Shown here: piece after piece, positions 40,159 through 48,484 of the stretch
Layout: each line of letters starts with the position of its first letter
Position numbering within the stretch: the stretch's first letter is position 1
From: Lentzea tibetensis
Lineage (GTDB): Bacteria > Actinomycetota > Actinomycetes > Mycobacteriales > Pseudonocardiaceae
NCBI RefSeq assembly: GCF_007845675.1
Contig: NZ_VOBR01000038.1
Span: 1-64,000 of the forward strand
DNA: 64,000 bases
Direction: 5' to 3'
Program-made: the position numbers and the translations under genes
Notes under the pieces: generated by a model
What the model was told of the DNA's origin: nothing
What the model saw: only the letters and a program-made list of their open reading frames with translations
Databases searched by the model: none

Positions 40159-42345
40159 TCACTGGTCATCGTCGATCACCTCCCCATCGATCACGGCCGC
40201 CTCACGGAGGCGCTCGACCGCCGCGCGGATGTCGGCGACGACGTAGCCGCGCACCTGCTTCACACCGTCCTCGGTGGGCACCCGGTCGCGCTTGGGGCTA
40301 CAGCCGAACTTGGCCATGTCGAGACCGAACGCGGTGGGCTCGACATCAAGCACCGCGACGAGTTCGGCGGTGGGCACGAAGTCGCGTCCGTCGTCGCCGT
40401 CGAGATCATCGGCGAGATAGTCCACAACCGACGCCAGCGGTTCCGGCAACTCGACCTCGTCCGCGCGCTCGGCGTCGGCGGGCGTCGGCCCGGTGCCGCC
40501 GCCGATCGCCTTCGCCACGGCCGCATGATCCAGCACCGGCCGCACGGTCTGTCCGGCCGCGTGCCCGGTCAACGTGCCTTCCGCCTCGCGCAACGCCCTG
40601 CCGCGTAGGCAGATCTCCCTCCAGTCCTCGTTGGGCATGTAGAACGTGCGCACGGTCAGCGCGAGCACATCGGCACCCGCTTGGGTCTCCCCGTCCGGCC
40701 GCAGGATGCCCACCCCCTTGTGCGATGGGAGCAGGCGGCTGGAGTCGTAGCCGCGTGTGTTCATCTGCTCCCCGAGAATGATGTTGCTGTCGCGCCAGTC
40801 CATCACCCGCAACGCGAACCGCGACCCGAGCACCGCACGCAGCTTGGACGGGATCGTCTTGCTGTCCGGCCGCTGCGTGGCGAGCACGAGGAGCACCCCG
40901 GCGGCTGGTGCCTTCTTCGCAAGCCACGTCAGCAACTCGCCGATGTACTCCCCAGCCATGAGCTTCTTCCCCTGCACCTCAACAGGAGTACGGTCCTCCA
41001 ACGGGATCTGAACCTCGTCCACGAACAGTGCCGTGATCGGCATGCCCAACACGGGATCGCGGGACATGTCCGGCGTGACCTTCGACTCCGGGCACGTCAG
41101 GTCATCGAGATCCTGCATCCTGCGGTAGCGCTGCTGGACGTCTGCGACCAGTTCCACAAGCCAGTCCAGGAACGCCAACACGTGCTCTGTGTCGTCACCG
41201 GACATGAACCGGTGCACCACCTGTTCGGCCGCCTGCCAGTCCTTTCCGGCCTTGAAATCGGCCACCAGCAACCGCACGTGCGGGTCCAAGATCAAGCCCG
41301 CGGCTGCCAGTCGTTCGGCCATCGTCTTGCCCTGCCTAGGGATTGCGCCGATGAGCACCGACGTCCACACCAACGGCAGGTCGATGCGTCGGCCGCGTGC
41401 GTCGGTGCCGAACGGCACCGGCCGCCACGCGTCCCACCGCTGCACACCGAGCAGCGGCGTCCGGATCGGCGGGGTGGCGTAGGGGTCCTCGTCGGCCACC
41501 CACATGGCGACGCGTCCGGCGTGCCCGCCGTTGCCGCGCACCCGCTCCACACTGAGCTGGATCTCATCCACCGCCAACGCGGACGCCAGATCTTCGCGGT
41601 GCTTCACGATGTCGGCCGCCTTGCGGGTGGCGGGCAGGTCCACCGTGATCGCCCAGCCGAGTCCCTTGCGGGTGGCGCGGTCGACCAGGCGCAGCGTCTC
41701 GTCCTTCCCGATGAGCTTCGCGTCCCGGAACGCGTCCACGAGTACCTGAGGGTCCATCGTCCACGTGAGCGTGCGTGGACCGGCGAGCACGGCCTTGCGT
41801 CCGGGGCTGCCGTCCCGACGCCTGCCCAGGATCGCCAGCGCCACCGACGCGGTGGTGCCAGCGATCCACAGCAACCGGTGCCCGTACACGAGATCGAGCA
41901 CCGCGACCACGATCGCCACGGCGGCCGTGGTCGTTCCGGTGACCTTCCACCGGAACAACGTGAGCTCACGGATGTCGGTGAACTTGTCGGCAAGCTTCTC
42001 CGACTGCTCGGCCGCCTCCCGGTAGTCCCGCACGGTGACCCACGAACGCCACCACCGGACCGCGACCACGAGACCTCGCACCACGGCACCGAGGAACCGG
42101 AACGGTGAACGCACCACGGCCACGACGAGATCCTTCGCGGCCTGCACCGCGTGAACGCGATCCTTCGCCCACAGCGGCACGCGCGGTGAACGCCTCCACC
42201 ACGTCCCGAGTCGGCGACGCCACGGCGTCCGCTCAACTGATGGGACGTCGTTCACGAACTCACCTTCGAGCACCGCCCGCACCGGCAGACCGGCGCCGGC
42301 TGCATCGCCGGGGCTACTCGCCGGCGTCTGGCCCATCGTGCTCAT
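40159..42345 (-). CDS. traB: TraB/FtsK-SpoIIIE-type conjugative DNA translocase
   Basis: 728 residues. Two transmembrane helices (about 150-167 and 171-187) follow a basic N-terminal region. The RecA-like motor has Walker A GAIPRQGKTM and Walker B ITALFVDEVQIPLED, then LLVLATQRPDSKTIPSKLR and RDSNIILGEQM as in FtsK. A C-terminal segment (ELVAVLDVEPTAFGLDMAKFG...VRGYVVADIRAAVERL) looks like a winged helix, the part expected to read the GTGACGGG repeats beside its stop. ATG 42345 has GGGAGGT upstream and overlaps the previous gene by 32 bp. It would move double-stranded DNA between hyphae. Confidence 0.88.
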   Translation of the reverse strand: MSTMGQTPASSPGDAAGAGLPVRAVLEGEFVNDVPSVERTPWRRRLGTWWRRSPRVPLWAKDRVHAVQAAKDLVVAVVRSPFRFLGAVVRGLVVAVRWWRSWVTVRDYREAAEQSEKLADKFTDIRELTLFRWKVTGTTTAAVAIVVAVLDLVYGHRLLWIAGTTASVALAILGRRRDGSPGRKAVLAGPRTLTWTMDPQVLVDAFRDAKLIGKDETLRLVDRATRKGLGWAITVDLPATRKAADIVKHREDLASALAVDEIQLSVERVRGNGGHAGRVAMWVADEDPYATPPIRTPLLGVQRWDAWRPVPFGTDARGRRIDLPLVWTSVLIGAIPRQGKTMAERLAAAGLILDPHVRLLVADFKAGKDWQAAEQVVHRFMSGDDTEHVLAFLDWLVELVADVQQRYRRMQDLDDLTCPESKVTPDMSRDPVLGMPITALFVDEVQIPLEDRTPVEVQGKKLMAGEYIGELLTWLAKKAPAAGVLLVLATQRPDSKTIPSKLRAVLGSRFALRVMDWRDSNIILGEQMNTRGYDSSRLLPSHKGVGILRPDGETQAGADVLALTVRTFYMPNEDWREICLRGRALREAEGTLTGHAAGQTVRPVLDHAAVAKAIGGGTGPTPADAERADEVELPEPLASVVDYLADDLDGDDGRDFVPTAELVAVLDVEPTAFGLDMAKFGCSPKRDRVPTEDGVKQVRGYVVADIRAAVERLREAAVIDGEVIDDDQ

Positions 42346-43195
42346 CGCTGACACCTCCCTCGGATGTGGTGGCGTGCTGCTCGCTGAGTTCGGCCGTGAG
42401 GGTGGCGGCGAGCCGCGACGACAGCCCTCGTGAGCACCGGGTGACCTCACGGATCCACGCGGGACTCACCACGGCCTCAGGTGTCCACGCTTCCCGTGCG
42501 GTCGTGAGGTAGTCCGCGAACGTGATGCGTCGCCCGGACCGCTTCCTGGTGCGGGGCTTACGTTCCGCGGGCACATGAACTGTGCTAGCCGTCGACACGT
42601 TCACCGCAACGACCGGCGCGGTACGCCGCTGCGCCTCCGTGAACGCGGCGGTGACCGCCTCCGTCAGCTTGTCCCGTAGGTCGGTGACAGCTTCGGCAGC
42701 GACGAACACGACGAGCGGCGGGACGGAGTGCAGCACCACGCCGGAGACAGACCCTGCTGCCCATGAGTGCCAGGTGTTCATGACGTAGGTGGCGGCGAGC
42801 GTGAACCACTTCGCTCTGCGCGTCCATGAACCTGTGCGCACCTGGTACCGCGCGGTGACCTGCTCGGCTCGCAGGATCGCCAGCAGCACCAGCGACACCG
42901 TGGGATCGAGCAGCCACGCGGCGAGCCACGGCAGAGACCACGCCGGGGTGCCTGCTGCCGCGAAGCTCTGGACGTTGGTCATGGTGAACCCGAGGCCCAG
43001 CACGATCCCGGCCCAGCACAACCGGTCCACTTCCGTCCGGACGCGCTCCACCCGCAGGGCCACCACGTCCGGGTGCGTGGCGTACGCGCGCAGCTCGGCA
43101 GCTTCCGCCGCGTCGGCCGCCAGCTGGGCGGCGGGGGCGGCGGGTGGCCGCCCGAAGGCGGCCACCCCTTCCCGAACCCGAGTGATCGTGCTCAT
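42314..43195 (-). CDS. DUF2637-type membrane protein of the transfer operon
   Basis: 293 residues. Four predicted helices (VDRLCWAGIVLGLGFTMTNVQSF, LPWLAAWLLDPTVSLVLLAILRA, WFTLAATYVMNTWHSWAAG, VVLHSVPPLVVFVAAEAV) sit between a helical N-terminus and a basic, disordered C-terminus. DUF2637 proteins accompany the FtsK-type translocase in actinomycete elements and are thought to assist transfer or spread. It overlaps the next gene by 32 bp and starts in an ATGA with the previous one. Confidence 0.7.
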   Translation of the reverse strand: MSTITRVREGVAAFGRPPAAPAAQLAADAAEAAELRAYATHPDVVALRVERVRTEVDRLCWAGIVLGLGFTMTNVQSFAAAGTPAWSLPWLAAWLLDPTVSLVLLAILRAEQVTARYQVRTGSWTRRAKWFTLAATYVMNTWHSWAAGSVSGVVLHSVPPLVVFVAAEAVTDLRDKLTEAVTAAFTEAQRRTAPVVAVNVSTASTVHVPAERKPRTRKRSGRRITFADYLTTAREAWTPEAVVSPAWIREVTRCSRGLSSRLAATLTAELSEQHATTSEGGVSDEHDGPDAGE

Positions 43196-43518
43196 CGCCG
43201 ATCACCCCTGCGTGGATTGTCGAACGAGGTGATCGTCAACGCTCGAGTCAGCGTGTACCCGGAGAACAATGCGGGCAGGCCCAGCACCACGAGCAACAAC
43301 ACCGTGTCGCCCCGATGCGTGATCACCACCCACTGCACACCCACGATGACCCCAGCCATCACCAGCACCCGCCCGGTCAGCGACAACAACCGGGCACCAG
43401 TGCGCGCCGCGTTCGCCGCTGCCTTCGCCCGGCGAGCACTCGCCCGCCAGATCCACAGCGCCACCACGACCCCACCCAGCACCGCGAGCAACTGCGTCGG
43501 CGTCAGGTTGATCGTCAC
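43192..43518 (-). CDS. small membrane protein of the transfer operon
   Basis: 108 residues from GTG 43518. Two or three hydrophobic helices: LLAVLGGVVVALWIWRA, LTGRVLVMAGVIVGVQWVVI and TVLLLVVLGLPALFSGYTLTRAL, with basic loops. Both ends overlap neighbours by four bases, so it is translated with the WhiB-like and DUF2637 genes. No family name can be given; Spd-type spread proteins have similar size and topology. Confidence 0.6.
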   Translation of the reverse strand: MTINLTPTQLLAVLGGVVVALWIWRASARRAKAAANAARTGARLLSLTGRVLVMAGVIVGVQWVVITHRGDTVLLLVVLGLPALFSGYTLTRALTITSFDNPRRGDRR

Positions 43519-43877
43519 GACGACCGCCCTCCGCCCTGGTCCTCGTCCATCCGGTCGCGGCGGGCACGCCACACCCGGTACAGCGCGCGGCGGTCCTCTC
43601 CGGTCAGCCCGCCGCACACGCCGAACTGGTACTCACCAGCAAGGCGCAACTCCCACTCAAGACAGAGCCTCCGCACCGGACACGGCTCACACAGCCGCGC
43701 CGCCAACTCCCGATCAGTGATCTCCTCCCCCTGCCACTCCGGCTGCTCCTCGTTGGACCACAACCACATGCACGTGCCATCACGCGTGACGATCTCCATC
43801 AGCACCGCGTCCGGCACCTTCGCGTACCGGTCCAACTCGGCCGCGATCACCTCGTAGTAGTTCTCCGGGTTCACCAC
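43515..43877 (-). CDS. WhiB-like transcription factor (Wbl)
   Basis: 120 residues. The iron-sulfur motif has a first Cys in DGTCMWLW and the cluster LCEPCPVRRLCLEWEL (C-x2-C-x5-C), followed by GVCGGLTGEDRR, where Cys replaces the usual W/F of the GV(W/F)GG turn. A basic C-terminal region (RRALYRVWRARRDR) would bind DNA or sigma factor. Many conjugative elements carry a Wbl. The start is GTG-GTG at 43877; it overlaps both neighbours. Confidence 0.85.
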   Translation of the reverse strand: MVNPENYYEVIAAELDRYAKVPDAVLMEIVTRDGTCMWLWSNEEQPEWQGEEITDRELAARLCEPCPVRRLCLEWELRLAGEYQFGVCGGLTGEDRRALYRVWRARRDRMDEDQGGGRSS

Positions 43878-44152
43878 GCACCCCCGGTGGCCCGCTCGAA
43901 GTCACGGGCATTCCGCTTGTCGGCTGCCATCTGCGCGATGTCGACGACTCCGCCAGATTCGGCCGCCTGCTGGGCAATCTCTTCGACTGCGCGGGCGGGG
44001 ACGACATACCGCGTGCGGACGCGGACCGCAGGGAAGGCGTCCTCCCTGATCGCTCGGTAGATGGTTGCCGCGTCCACCCGCAGGATCCGCGCGGCCTCTG
44101 ACACTGTGTAGAACATGGGCGGATTGCTGCCCGCCATGCTGTTCGTAGCCAT
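43871..44152 (-). CDS. xis: excisionase-type HTH protein (MerR-like, Xis/AlpA family)
   Basis: 93 residues. The helix-turn-helix (YTVSEAARILRVDAATIYRAIREDAFPAVRVRTRYVVPARAVEEI) is the excisionase DNA-binding domain with a short C-terminal tail. Such proteins direct integrase towards excision. It opens the minus-strand operon xis-wbl-membrane-DUF2637-traB. Its promoter region (TTGACG at 44206-44211 on this strand) contains an element-specific operator, so it is probably repressed. A GAAAGG ribosome binding site precedes ATG 44152. Confidence 0.78.
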   Translation of the reverse strand: MATNSMAGSNPPMFYTVSEAARILRVDAATIYRAIREDAFPAVRVRTRYVVPARAVEEIAQQAAESGGVVDIAQMAADKRNARDFERATGGAW

Positions 44153-44191
44153 TGCTTGTAGGCCTTTCAGAAGACTGATTTCTTCATGGAA

Positions 44192-44285
44192 GGCGCTGAC
44201 ATTGGCGTCAATTCAGGCCGATCTCCCGCTGACGTCAGCGCTAAGTCCGATTGCTCGTCGCATTGCGCGCTAATGTCGGCGCTGA
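44192..44285. promoter_or_regulatory. three operator sites between xis and the HTH regulator
   Basis: GGCGCTGACATT at 44192-44203 (inverted), the perfect palindrome CGCTGACGTCAGCG at 44227-44240 followed by CTAA, and CTAATGTCGGCGCTGA at 44270-44285. All share the AATGTCAGCGC/GACGTCAGCGCT core, which also occurs at 37036-37051. The first lies between the -35 and -10 of xis, the last just before the regulator's ribosome binding site. Confidence 0.65.
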
Positions 44286-44305
44286 GGCGGAGCACGGAGG
44301 CGCAC

Positions 44306-44674
44306 GTGGCGGAGGACTGGTCGGCGGTCGCGGAGGCAATCAATGCCCGCGCGGGTGAGCTGGCTTTGAAGCAAAAGGAAATCGCCGAGAGATCCGGCGT
44401 ATCGCATGCGATCGTTCGCGAGATCCAACAGGGGAGGATTGAGCGACGGCGAAATCCGCGCACTCTCGAAGCTCTGTCGATCGCGCTCGACTGGCATCCG
44501 CAGCATCTGTCGGCTGTGCTGCAAGGGAAGCAGCCGCCGGAGGGCGCCCCGGCTGGGGCTGTTGACCCGGTCGTGCCGCTGTTGCAGACAATCATTCGTG
44601 AGCTCCGCGGGCTTCGTGCCCAGGTCGGAACGCTGGCAAGTCGCCTTGACGATGGGAGCCGTCAAAAGGACTAG
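44306..44674 (+). CDS. HTH transcriptional regulator of the element
   Basis: 122 residues from GTG 44306, with GGAGG 5 nt upstream. The Xre-like helix-turn-helix is AINARAGELALKQKEIAERSGVSHAIVREIQQGRIERRRNPRTLEALSIAL; a hydrophobic helix (PLLQTIIRELRGLRAQVGTLASRL) at the C-terminus can form a coiled-coil dimer. Divergent from xis with operator palindromes in between, it is the best candidate for the repressor that controls excision and transfer. Confidence 0.72.
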   Translation: MAEDWSAVAEAINARAGELALKQKEIAERSGVSHAIVREIQQGRIERRRNPRTLEALSIALDWHPQHLSAVLQGKQPPEGAPAGAVDPVVPLLQTIIRELRGLRAQVGTLASRLDDGSRQKD

Positions 44675-44820
44675 CCGGTTTTCCCTAGTCGGCTTCGGTG
44701 TTGCTGTCATAGGAACAGCAGACCGTTGAGGAGGGGGTGGAAATAATTGCTCGCGGTTAGCAAGCCGCGTGTTAGGAGGAGTTAAGAACGCAGGTCACGA
44801 CCGTTGGGGAACGGGGGAAC

Positions 44821-45993
44821 GTGACGAGAAGAAGGCGCGGCGAACCGCCACGATCGCGGTTGCAAGCCGTACGCGAAGAGCTAGTGCACACGCAGGACCA
44901 CGTGGTCAGGTACTTCCTGACGCGTGGTCCGCAGATAGGCGTCGCGGTAGCGTCCGAGTCGGCGCTGCACATCATGATCTCGCGCTGGGAGAACGGCCAC
45001 GTCGACGTGACGGAACCCGGCTACCAACGGCTGTTCCGCGAGGTCTACGGCCGTTCGAACGAAGAGCTGGGCTTCCCGCCCGAAGTTCTCAACCAGTCCG
45101 CCGAGGAGCTGCGCGACCGGCTGGTCGTCGCCCGGAACATCGACACGGCGACGCTCGACCTCTTCCAGCGACAGGTGAACGACCTGCGCAGCTCAGATCA
45201 CCGCTTCGGCGCGGTCGTGGTGCTGGACAACCTGAACAGCCTGGTCCGCCAGATCGAAGAGGTGCGGGTGTTCAGCGTGAGCACGCAGCATCGCGAGCGC
45301 CTTGCCAAGATCCTCACGGATGCGCGCACGCTCGCAGGGTGGACTGCGCTCGACAGGGGTTCGCAACTACAGGCGTGGCAGTACCACGAGGCTGCGAAAG
45401 TGTCTGCCAGGGAAGCGAATTCACCAAGCCTGCTGGCACATGCTGCTGCACAGCAGGCGGTGATCCTGCTCGACATTGGCGAACCTGCTTCAGCAGTCGA
45501 GCTGCTGGAGTTCGCGCGCCACGTGGCGGAGAACAGGGCCCCTGTCCTGTTGCAGTGCTGGCTTGCTGCGGCGCACGGTGAAGGCCTCGCGGCGGCCGGT
45601 CGCGGCGATGAGTCGATGCACGCATACGACGACGCAAGTTCTTTGCTGCCAACGAATCCCGTTGATCCCGAGTTGCCGTTCCTGCTCCTCAACGACAGCC
45701 AGTTGGTGCGGTGGCGGGGTAACGCGCTTCTTCGGCTCGGAGATCCGGATGCGATCACTCAGCTCGAAGCCGCAGTCCGTGACCTTGTTCGGCCAGGGCT
45801 GTCGGCCGTGCGCGGGTTGACCAACACCTACACCGATCTTGCGTTCGCGTACGCCGCCGCTGGCGACAGCAGGGGAGCGATGGACTACGCCCGGCAGGCG
45901 CGTCAGCTCGCCAAGCGGATCGGGTCTGATCGCCAGCGGCAGCGACTCGCGAGCCTGGAGCTACCTGGACCTCGTGGTCCCGGTGTCACGTGA
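44821..45993 (+). CDS. HTH-TPR regulator (copy B)
   Basis: 390 residues. The N-terminus (RYFLTRGPQIGVAVASESALHIMISRWENGHVDVTEPGYQRLFREVYG) is a clear Xre helix-turn-helix, followed by TPR-like helical repeats (AWQYHEAAKVSAREANSPSLLAHAAAQQAVILLDIG; DYARQARQLAKRIGSDRQRQRLASL). It is paralogous to copy A at 35851-37017. GTG 44821 is preceded by GGGGG. Its 3' end overlaps the convergent Nudix gene by 33 bp. The TPR part may bind a peptide or cell signal, as in quorum-sensing Rap/PlcR-type proteins. Confidence 0.78.
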   Translation: MTRRRRGEPPRSRLQAVREELVHTQDHVVRYFLTRGPQIGVAVASESALHIMISRWENGHVDVTEPGYQRLFREVYGRSNEELGFPPEVLNQSAEELRDRLVVARNIDTATLDLFQRQVNDLRSSDHRFGAVVVLDNLNSLVRQIEEVRVFSVSTQHRERLAKILTDARTLAGWTALDRGSQLQAWQYHEAAKVSAREANSPSLLAHAAAQQAVILLDIGEPASAVELLEFARHVAENRAPVLLQCWLAAAHGEGLAAAGRGDESMHAYDDASSLLPTNPVDPELPFLLLNDSQLVRWRGNALLRLGDPDAITQLEAAVRDLVRPGLSAVRGLTNTYTDLAFAYAAAGDSRGAMDYARQARQLAKRIGSDRQRQRLASLELPGPRGPGVT

Positions 45994-46533
45994 AGCTAGG
46001 TAGTAGAGGAGGGGGATGATCGCGCCGGATCCTAGGACTTCGCCGCGCCGGACGAGATCCAGGATGCGGTCAATCGGAATCCACTCGATGCGCGCGGCTT
46101 CCTCCGCGTCGGTCGGCTCGCCGACCTTCTCGGCGGATCGCCAAAGGTAGGCGTCTACAGGTGCATCAATGATTCCCGGAAGCGGCTGAAACTGTCCGAT
46201 ATGTTCCGGCTCGCCCACGGGCTTCCAGCCCGTTTCTTCTTCGGCTTCGCGCGCGGCCGTGGCTGCTGGATCTTCGCCTTCCTCAACCAATCCGCCAATG
46301 AGTTCATAGCCCCACTGGTCTACCGCAAATCGGTATCGCCATAGGGTCAAGATCTCTTCATTGTCGTTGACTAGAAGTGCAACGGCAACATGGTCGAGCT
46401 TTACAACATGGTGCTCGAACCTGCTGCCATCTGGCGGCTCAACATCGACGAGATTCACTCGCACCCAACGGTTGTCGTAGACGGTCCGCTCGCCGTGGAC
46501 CTTCCATTTTAGTGCCTCCGGATACTCCGTCAC
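45961..46533 (-). CDS. Nudix hydrolase
   Basis: 190 residues. The Nudix box GGLVEEGEDPAATAAREAEEETGW fits G-x5-E-x7-REUXEEXGU. The flanking region (YDNRWVRVNLVDVEPPDG, VALLVNDNEEILTLWRYRF) resembles ADP-ribose or similar nucleotide diphosphate pyrophosphatases. Nudix genes are frequent cargo of actinomycete integrative elements. GTG 46533 is chosen because upstream in-frame codons overlap the neighbouring gene's end; the two are 10 bp apart. The substrate is not known. Confidence 0.85.
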   Translation of the reverse strand: MTEYPEALKWKVHGERTVYDNRWVRVNLVDVEPPDGSRFEHHVVKLDHVAVALLVNDNEEILTLWRYRFAVDQWGYELIGGLVEEGEDPAATAAREAEEETGWKPVGEPEHIGQFQPLPGIIDAPVDAYLWRSAEKVGEPTDAEEAARIEWIPIDRILDLVRRGEVLGSGAIIPLLYYLASRDTGTTRSR

Positions 46534-46543
46534 GAGCGGTATA

Positions 46544-48478
46544 TTACTCGGGTGAGTCCAACTCCGGTAGATCGACCTGTGCAAGCGAGGGGTCGATGTG
46601 GCTCAGTATAGTACGGAGACCTTCCTTATACAGTTTCAATTGGCGTTTCGGGCGCTGAGTTGGAAGGCGCAGTTCGACGAGGATGAAGTCGCGGATCTGC
46701 ATATTGTGGAGGCTTCCGGATCGCTTCTTATTCAGAATATCCTTCAAGCTCGGCCCTCCCCTCTCTTGTATGCCTTCGATCATCTCCAACTCGGGAAGAT
46801 CCGCTATCTCAAGCGGCATGATGTCCTCACCTTGAAGTAGCCCCTTCTTGGCGACTTTCTCCCTCAGGAGTGGAAGCGATATTGGATTTACCGGAAACCC
46901 TTCCGTCAGTACGAGAAGAGGGTAGTATTGGCGCCTAATGTCTTTATTTGGCTCGATTCCGGTGAGTGCCTCCTCATTCTCTCTGAGGGAATGGATAGTT
47001 GCGTCAATCTGTGCAACTTCTTCGATTAGCTTGTTCAGATCCGCGATGACCGCGTCATCGGATATCCCTGATACAGAGTCGCGACGCAGTTGAATGGTTG
47101 TTATCTCTGATACTACCCAGGAGTCTCCGTAGTCAACTGCCACATCAGCGATCTTTACCCCCTGCTTAGTTGAGTACGCCTTGCGCAGTTCCTCGTCGTG
47201 GTAAGCGCGCTGGTTCGCATCCTTCGAGCTTCCCGTTAGACTGTCGATTATTTCAGCTGTGTATGCCTCGGCGAGTCGCCTTACGGCGTTGTCGATTCGG
47301 CTAGCCTGCTTTCGGTCCTCATCATTTCCGGTCTTCATGAGCGCGTTCTTGATGTCGAAAATCGGGCGCCACCCAAAGATTCTCTTCATGAGAAGGTCGG
47401 TGTCTATTACGGCCATAGTTCCCTCGTGGTCGCGCAGCACCGGGTAGGCGCGGAACGTGTCGAATGACCAGCTCGTCGCCTTCCCTGATTTCTGTTGTGC
47501 CTGTATTGCGTCCCGCATTGATGATATGTCGGCCGTAAAGAAACTAAGCGCTCTTTCTATGCGATCGGAGGCCCAGTTCAGCCCTGTAAGGTAGTCGGGC
47601 TTTATTATGCACTGGCCATTTAGAGTGGCAGTGCGTAGCGCGATTCCTGCCACCAACACGTCTCGCAACGGAACGCCTGTGGCGCTAAGGTACGCTTCTT
47701 CGAGATCTACGATGTCTCGATCATCGATTCGTTCCTTCGGTAGTTGTAGCCAGGTTCGATTGAATCGCGCGAAGACGTGTGCCTCGTCAACGTCGGCGTT
47801 GAATAGTTGATTCGAGATAAGCTCGCGCCCGAGTGCCCCGGGTACTCCCTTTGATGTGAGCTCGTGGCTTAGGTCGTTGCTCTCATCTTCTACCAGATGG
47901 TCGGCAATGGCCAGGTAAACAGTAACGATGTTTACAGGGGATGAGTCCTTCGGTGGTACCTCCGGACAGTGCAGCATTGCCTGCTGGGCTGTGACGAGGA
48001 GGGCTTGTGCAACAATGAGCCCTCGCTTTGGAGTGGAATTCAGGAGATTCAATACCCGTTGCCGGCCTTCTGCTTTAAACCAGCGGGTTGCATATAGGGC
48101 GTCGACGTCGGATTGAGAGTAGTCCGGTGATCGAAGATTCTTCATTATCTCGGCCACGAACGCGATCACTGGAGCTGCGTTGATCTGAGAAAGCGCCTGC
48201 TGAATGTACTCCTTCGGTATGTTTATGCCGAATATCTCTTTTGTCGTGAGGTATACCAGCATCTGATCAATGGGTGCGGGTCCAGCGGCAAGATGTTCGG
48301 GAACGATAAGGCCGTCGGCTCGTTGTACAAATCTAGGGGCAATGGCCTTTATTGCGGTTCCGCCGACGTAAGCTTGGTTTCCTATGATCGGCGCAATAAA
48401 GGAAGACAGGTCTAGTGGTTCGTGCCCTGTGAACGACTTGTAGGTATTCGCGGGACTAGAGTCGTTGCCGGATGTCAT
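46544..48478 (-). CDS. 644-residue cargo protein of unknown function, PD-(D/E)XK-like C-terminus
   Basis: Not a recognised family. The first 330 residues or so are helical without motifs. The C-terminal third follows a restriction-endonuclease-like plan: helix AEAYTAEIIDSL, strands KIADVAVDY-x-x-SWVVSEITTI (a D in one strand and E-x-T where D/E-x-K is usual), helix AVIADLNKLIEEVAQIDATI, strand YYPLLVLTEGF, then PLEIADLPELEMI. Codons and GC content (about 50% in the gene against 70% outside) mark it as foreign even within the element. ATG 48478 is preferred: GGGAGG lies 7 nt upstream. Position next to attR, beyond the Nudix gene, is the usual cargo site; a defence role is inference. Confidence 0.6.
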   Translation of the reverse strand: MTSGNDSSPANTYKSFTGHEPLDLSSFIAPIIGNQAYVGGTAIKAIAPRFVQRADGLIVPEHLAAGPAPIDQMLVYLTTKEIFGINIPKEYIQQALSQINAAPVIAFVAEIMKNLRSPDYSQSDVDALYATRWFKAEGRQRVLNLLNSTPKRGLIVAQALLVTAQQAMLHCPEVPPKDSSPVNIVTVYLAIADHLVEDESNDLSHELTSKGVPGALGRELISNQLFNADVDEAHVFARFNRTWLQLPKERIDDRDIVDLEEAYLSATGVPLRDVLVAGIALRTATLNGQCIIKPDYLTGLNWASDRIERALSFFTADISSMRDAIQAQQKSGKATSWSFDTFRAYPVLRDHEGTMAVIDTDLLMKRIFGWRPIFDIKNALMKTGNDEDRKQASRIDNAVRRLAEAYTAEIIDSLTGSSKDANQRAYHDEELRKAYSTKQGVKIADVAVDYGDSWVVSEITTIQLRRDSVSGISDDAVIADLNKLIEEVAQIDATIHSLRENEEALTGIEPNKDIRRQYYPLLVLTEGFPVNPISLPLLREKVAKKGLLQGEDIMPLEIADLPELEMIEGIQERGGPSLKDILNKKRSGSLHNMQIRDFILVELRLPTQRPKRQLKLYKEGLRTILSHIDPSLAQVDLPELDSPE

Positions 48479-48484
48479 CTCCAT

